Part shown: in pieces, positions 60,718 through 64,000 of the stretch
Layout of the letters: each line of letters starts with the position of its first letter
How positions within the stretch are numbered: position 1 is the first letter of the stretch
From: Polytrichum commune
Taxonomy: Eukaryota > Streptophyta > Polytrichopsida > Polytrichales > Polytrichaceae
NCBI GenBank assembly: GCA_950295325.1
Contig: OX485803.1
Coordinates: 49,243,554-49,307,553, forward strand
DNA: 64,000 bases
Reading direction: 5' to 3'
Notes under the pieces: generated by a model
Told to the model about the DNA's origin: nothing
Seen by the model: only the letters and a program-made list of their open reading frames with translations
Database searches by the model: none
Translations under genes and position numbers: made by a program

Positions 60718-62828
60718 GTAGCAGCTACATAGCAAATCCATAGGTTGCCACCTCAATACATCCAACACATTTTGCGATACATACAAGGAACTCTTGACTA
60801 TGGACTTACCTACCAGGCCAGGTGACCAATTAAAATCACATGTTTCACAATTGGGGATTATGGCAATTGTGTGGAACCAAACATTCAACAAGAGCGTACA
60901 TTTCCACCATAGGTGGGGGGTCCAATGAGTTGGTAGAGCAAGAGACAACCCACAATCTCTCGATCTTCCACAAAATCCGAATACTGAGCACTTAACGACA
61001 AAGTCCAAAAGACGGTCTAGCTTAGACGATTGGTGATAGAACTTTAGGTGCCCTCACCTTATTCAATTCCCCACAACCCTTATTTTAGCATTCATATCTT
61101 TTGTGATAAAAAAGGAGCAATTAAACTAGTTCAAAATCTAGTTTTCCACTCATAATCCAAGCATATTGAATCCCATTATCGCTTCATTAGAGAGACTTTT
61201 AGAGGGAAAGGTCACCCTGACATACATTAGCACAAACTACCAATCAATAGACACACTCACCAAACCCTTAGGAAGAAACAAATTTAGTGGGCATAGACAA
61301 ACCTTAGGTATACAATGCTTGGTCAAATTCCAAAACAAAAAAACTTAGACTGTGATGATAGACTAATCTCTAGAGGAGCTAGCAAAAAAATTATAGCAGA
61401 GGAGGAGCGGAAGAAGTACCTTCAAGCTCGTTATAACTGTGAGGATTCTTGAAATCTAATGGAAAAAAGAAGGGAGGAAAATGCCACAAGTAAGGTAGAG
61501 GAAGCCTCATCTAAGCAGTAGCAATTTGAGAAGAGGATGGTAGACTTACAGGCTCAAGCTTGTGCAGTTGTGAAGCTACCAGAATGATCAAGGCATTTAG
61601 AACCAATTTGCCAGCTACTGCTTGTAAGGGGAGGAAGTTGAGCACCAAAGAGAAACCGGTCATTGTAGAATGTCAAGTCAAATAAATTTAAAGTGGATGC
61701 GAAACCTATAGCAAACAATAAGACAAAAAATGCAAAGCCCGCTAGCTCCAAAGACAAGATGATGAGCAAAATTGATAGTAGAGAAGGCTAAAAAGGTCAA
61801 ACAATCACAAGAGAAAGCTGCAGGTTTTTTGCATAAGAAAGGAAGCTCTTAGCTCAAGATCAAAGCAGGAAGAAGAATTGGCTATGAAGTCAAACATCAC
61901 CCAAGTTAGTGGTGGCACTCTCCAATTGAAGCAAACCCAACAACAAGTTGATTTCCAATACCATAAGATACAAAAGAGGGGAAGAGGAAGGTTCATTCCA
62001 GGAATTGCTACACCAACCTGCCAACTTTTAACCCAAGCTAATGTTGCCAACTACCTTCTGCCACACATTGAGTAGAAGGGTGATTCATCTCTAGAAGAAT
62101 GCCTCTCCCTATGTATTGCCTCGCCTCAAGGAGTCTGTGAAAACTCTTGAATCTTGCACCCCAAAACCTTTTTGTCTGGAGACAGTGTTTCTCCCAAGAA
62201 CTATACAAACCAAGCATTATTCTGCGTCGCACAACATAAACTCAGCACCTGGGTGTTGATGTCTCGCACTTTGCCTCCACAGCAGCTTGAATCTCACCTC
62301 CAACACCATGAAGCCCCCCACATATCATGATTTGAAGGAGCGCAAGGAGGAACATGAACAAAAGCCGAGTTGGGCATGCCATCGAATTCATTTTCGTTAG
62401 ACTCACCAGTCCATTCCTGAACTCTCAACCAACAATCGAGACAATTACAATTGTGGGTGAACAAATAGGCAAGGAAAGAAGCGGTTGACCACAAACATAG
62501 TAAGAAAAACTCAATGAGAGTGCCCTCGGCAAGGTATTAATAGAGGAGGGACTCCCAACAATACACCATAAATGCACACTTGGCAAGAGCCAAAAAACCT
62601 AAAGAATGGCAACCTTTTAGTGCTTGAGAGGGGGTGTTGGTAGTAAAACATGTTCAATTGGCAACAAACACCTAGAGTTCCATCCATGTACGCAAAGACG
62701 GTTACATCCAATTGTCACATGTCATCATCCATTGACTTTAGATTCAACCCTTCACTTCCGACCTGAGATTTTCAATCTTAAGATCCATTTAGGGTTAGGT
62801 ATCATGTATATATGTATTTGTAATAATG

Positions 62829-62862
<34 letters not shown>
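62829..62862 (+). repeat. (CT)n microsatellite
   Basis: An uninterrupted run of about 17 'ct' units. Confidence 0.95.
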
Positions 62863-62864
<2 letters not shown>

Positions 62865-63069
62865 CAAAAGGTTCTATAGAGCACCAAGTTCTCTTGAATT
62901 TCAACACCATGATGCCAACAATCCAAAGTATATGACCCTATAACTTAGTGGCACTTCCAACACCTCAGAAATTTACGACTAGTGGCTCAATTCAAAATTG
63001 CCTCATTCAGATGGCAATTGCAATGGATTCGAGTTCAGATGCAAAAGTTATAGGAAGTCAGAATGAAGA

Positions 63070-63290
63070 TTCTTTGTCATTATAAGTGGCCGCATAGTCC
63101 GGCTTCTTAATTTTATTAACAATCAAACCTAGAATGTTGATAGAATCTAGAAGCATAGTCCAATCTCATCATAAAACATGTCTTTTTGATGTTCATTTTA
63201 CTCACAAAATGTTGTCATATACCACTCAAGTGCAAGTATTCCATCGAGAAGAATGATCATATAAGATCCACATACTTTACCTACTATCTT
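63070..63290 (+). repeat. Dispersed repeat family B, copy 5
   Basis: 'agtccaatctcatcataa', 'tctttttgatgttca', 'catataccactcaagtg' and 'catataagatccacata' align in order with 38280-38400. Confidence 0.65.
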
Positions 63291-63539
63291 GCATACTTTG
63301 TTGTGGATGCATAAAAAGAATGCATTTCTCTTGCCTGCACAAATAATTATACATTTTTGAATGTCAAACCTATAGCCATTTGATGCCTAAGGTGACAATC
63401 CAAGATTGGGGGAAACGATAACTTCCCTAAAAAATAACCCTTGCCGTCCTCCGCCCTAGAAAAGGTGACGCCCAAATGGTTAGTCAATAAACCCTTTAGG
63501 CCTCCAAACCCAAGGGGTTGCCTACTAGTCCATAGCATG

Positions 63540-64000
63540 TTATGTTGTCATATGACAATGGTGATCACCCATCAACACTCCATTGAAAACGTTATTCTCA
63601 TGATGAGTGGAATTATTGGTGAGCGGCTCACTGACAAGACTACATTGGAGGGTGGAAGGGGAGCCATTGGCTAGCTCGAATGAGAAGGGAGAGAAGGGAA
63701 CATGGTCACGGTAGTGCTCTTGGGAGTTTTGATCGGGAGTGGGCACGGGAGGGTAAAGGTCGTTCAAAAAATTAGGTTTTGGAATCGGTTGGTCAATGAC
63801 AATGTGGCCTTCGAGGAGTTGCACCACTTTCGACATGGATGGGCGTACATGCGGCCTCTCGTTGATGCACAAGAACGCGACTTGTAAAACCCGCTCAACC
63901 TCCGAAGAGTCCACGATGCCTGCAAGCAAAGGGTCCACAACATCTAAGAAAGTGCCCGATTCGAGCGTGGGGAATGCCCACAATGGGTAATACCATTGAT
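63540..64000 (-). CDS. Receptor-like protein kinase, C-terminal end (partial)
   Basis: The reading frame enters from the right window edge and ends at 63540, giving about 153 residues. It begins with 'WYYPLWAFP' and continues with kinase subdomain X-XI features: 'FLDVVDPLLAG', 'EVERVLQVAFLCINERPHV' and 'RPSMSKVVQLLEG'. The invariant subdomain XI arginine (in 'RPSM') is present. A Pro/Ser-rich tail of about 80 residues follows. This is typical of plant RLK/Pelle kinases, perhaps near the S-domain or cold-responsive kinase groups. The active site and any ectodomain lie outside the window, so the ligand and subfamily cannot be assigned. The partial sequence shows no stop or frameshift. Confidence 0.9.
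   Translation of the reverse strand, partial: QWYYPLWAFPTLESGTFLDVVDPLLAGIVDSSEVERVLQVAFLCINERPHVRPSMSKVVQLLEGHIVIDQPIPKPNFLNDLYPPVPTPDQNSQEHYRDHVPFSPFSFELANGSPSTLQCSLVSEPLTNNSTHHENNVFNGVLMGDHHCHMTT

Larger units (their letters stand above)
57425..61330 (+). pseudogene. Degenerate Ty1/copia retrotransposon polyprotein, interrupted by two insertions
   Basis: Pieces appear in copia order. The integrase starts near 57425 ('QLIHLDLCGPK') and continues at 57502-57732 ('DDFSKKTWLFFL', 'LRSDKGGEY'). Decayed sequence follows to about 58080 ('GCVVFCHIP'-like, 'LLGYDENSK'-like). Reverse transcriptase runs from about 58540 to 59170, including 'HHMDIKTIF', 'LNKSLYGLK'-like and 'LMIYVDDIFIT', and resumes at 59477-59698 ('EYAKSILMDFVMVDCKPTPT', 'YCKLVGKFTILIVTRFDLVY'). 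RNase H follows from 60730 ('HILRYIQGTLDYGL', 'SKRQPTIS.SSTKSEY') to 61330 ('HIE'/'TLTYISTNYQSIDTLTKPLG'-type end). Stops and frameshifts are frequent, so it is dead. LTRs were not identified. A MITE (59184-59466) and a LINE (59711-60717) sit inside. Confidence 0.9.
61331..63539. other. Intergenic region with decayed retroelement-like sequence and a CT microsatellite
   Basis: At about 61375-62080 (+) a broken Lys/Glu-rich frame is still legible ('AEEERKKYLQARYN', 'KAKPASSKDKMMSK'-type words, with stops), perhaps a remnant of a retroelement gag or host exon. A (CT)n run of about 34 bp is at 62829-62862. A family B repeat is at 63070-63290. No intact gene was recognised. Confidence 0.4.

Noticed and set aside
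62829-62862. CT run as a promoter pyrimidine patch
   Set aside because: No gene start follows it. It is more simply a microsatellite.

Overview
This is nuclear DNA of a land plant. Genes are split by many GT-AG introns of 100 to over 1000 bp. The proteins are plant-type: a NACK-like kinesin-7, the thylakoid calcium-sensing protein CAS, a trihelix factor, a STIG1 cysteine-rich protein and a receptor-like kinase. The space between genes is full of decayed transposons and dispersed repeats. Species cannot be fixed from sequence alone. The repeat load and the unusual LINE make me lean towards a seed-free plant (lycophyte or fern), but only weakly.

Layout. 428-2850 (+): NYN-domain nuclease-like protein carrying a C2H2 finger. 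4468-11215 (-): kinesin-7, whose 15 exons join in frame to 1042 residues. 12772-13680 (+): small twin-Cx9C protein, CMC4-like. 15111-15518 (-): small two-helix membrane protein with an unresolved N-terminus. 20452-21132 (+): STIG1-like secreted protein. 27003-31746 (-): CAS, six exons, 407 residues. 40986-42852 (+): trihelix factor, two exons. 47343 to about 49959 (-): DUF3253 protein with four visible exons; the first exon is missing. 51429-53584 (+): DCC/DUF393 thiol-oxidoreductase-like protein, four exons. 63540-64000 (-): C-terminal end of a receptor-like kinase cut by the window edge.

Between and inside these genes lie at least four dispersed repeat families and several tandem arrays. 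The arrays are a 280-bp unit x4 inside the last DUF3253 intron, a roughly 115-bp unit x3 in CAS intron 1, a diverged array upstream of CAS, and a triplicated segment in kinesin intron 1 that carries a copy of the exon-1 splice donor. The clearest mobile-element structures are at 54.7-61.3 kb. A 1367-bp near-perfect palindromic foldback element with target-site duplications sits in one repeat family. Next to it, a dead Ty1/copia element is interrupted by a 283-bp MITE (14-bp inverted termini, 10-bp duplication) and by a 5'-truncated LINE (12-bp duplication and a GAA/TTC tail).

The genes have separate housekeeping, chloroplast, mitochondrial, signalling and division roles. I see no operon-like or cluster logic linking them. 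No tRNA, rRNA or CRISPR array was recognised. All exon models were built by hand from splice signals, reading phase and family motifs. The best-supported ones (kinesin, CAS, DCC, trihelix, CMC4) keep phase across every junction and end in one stop codon.
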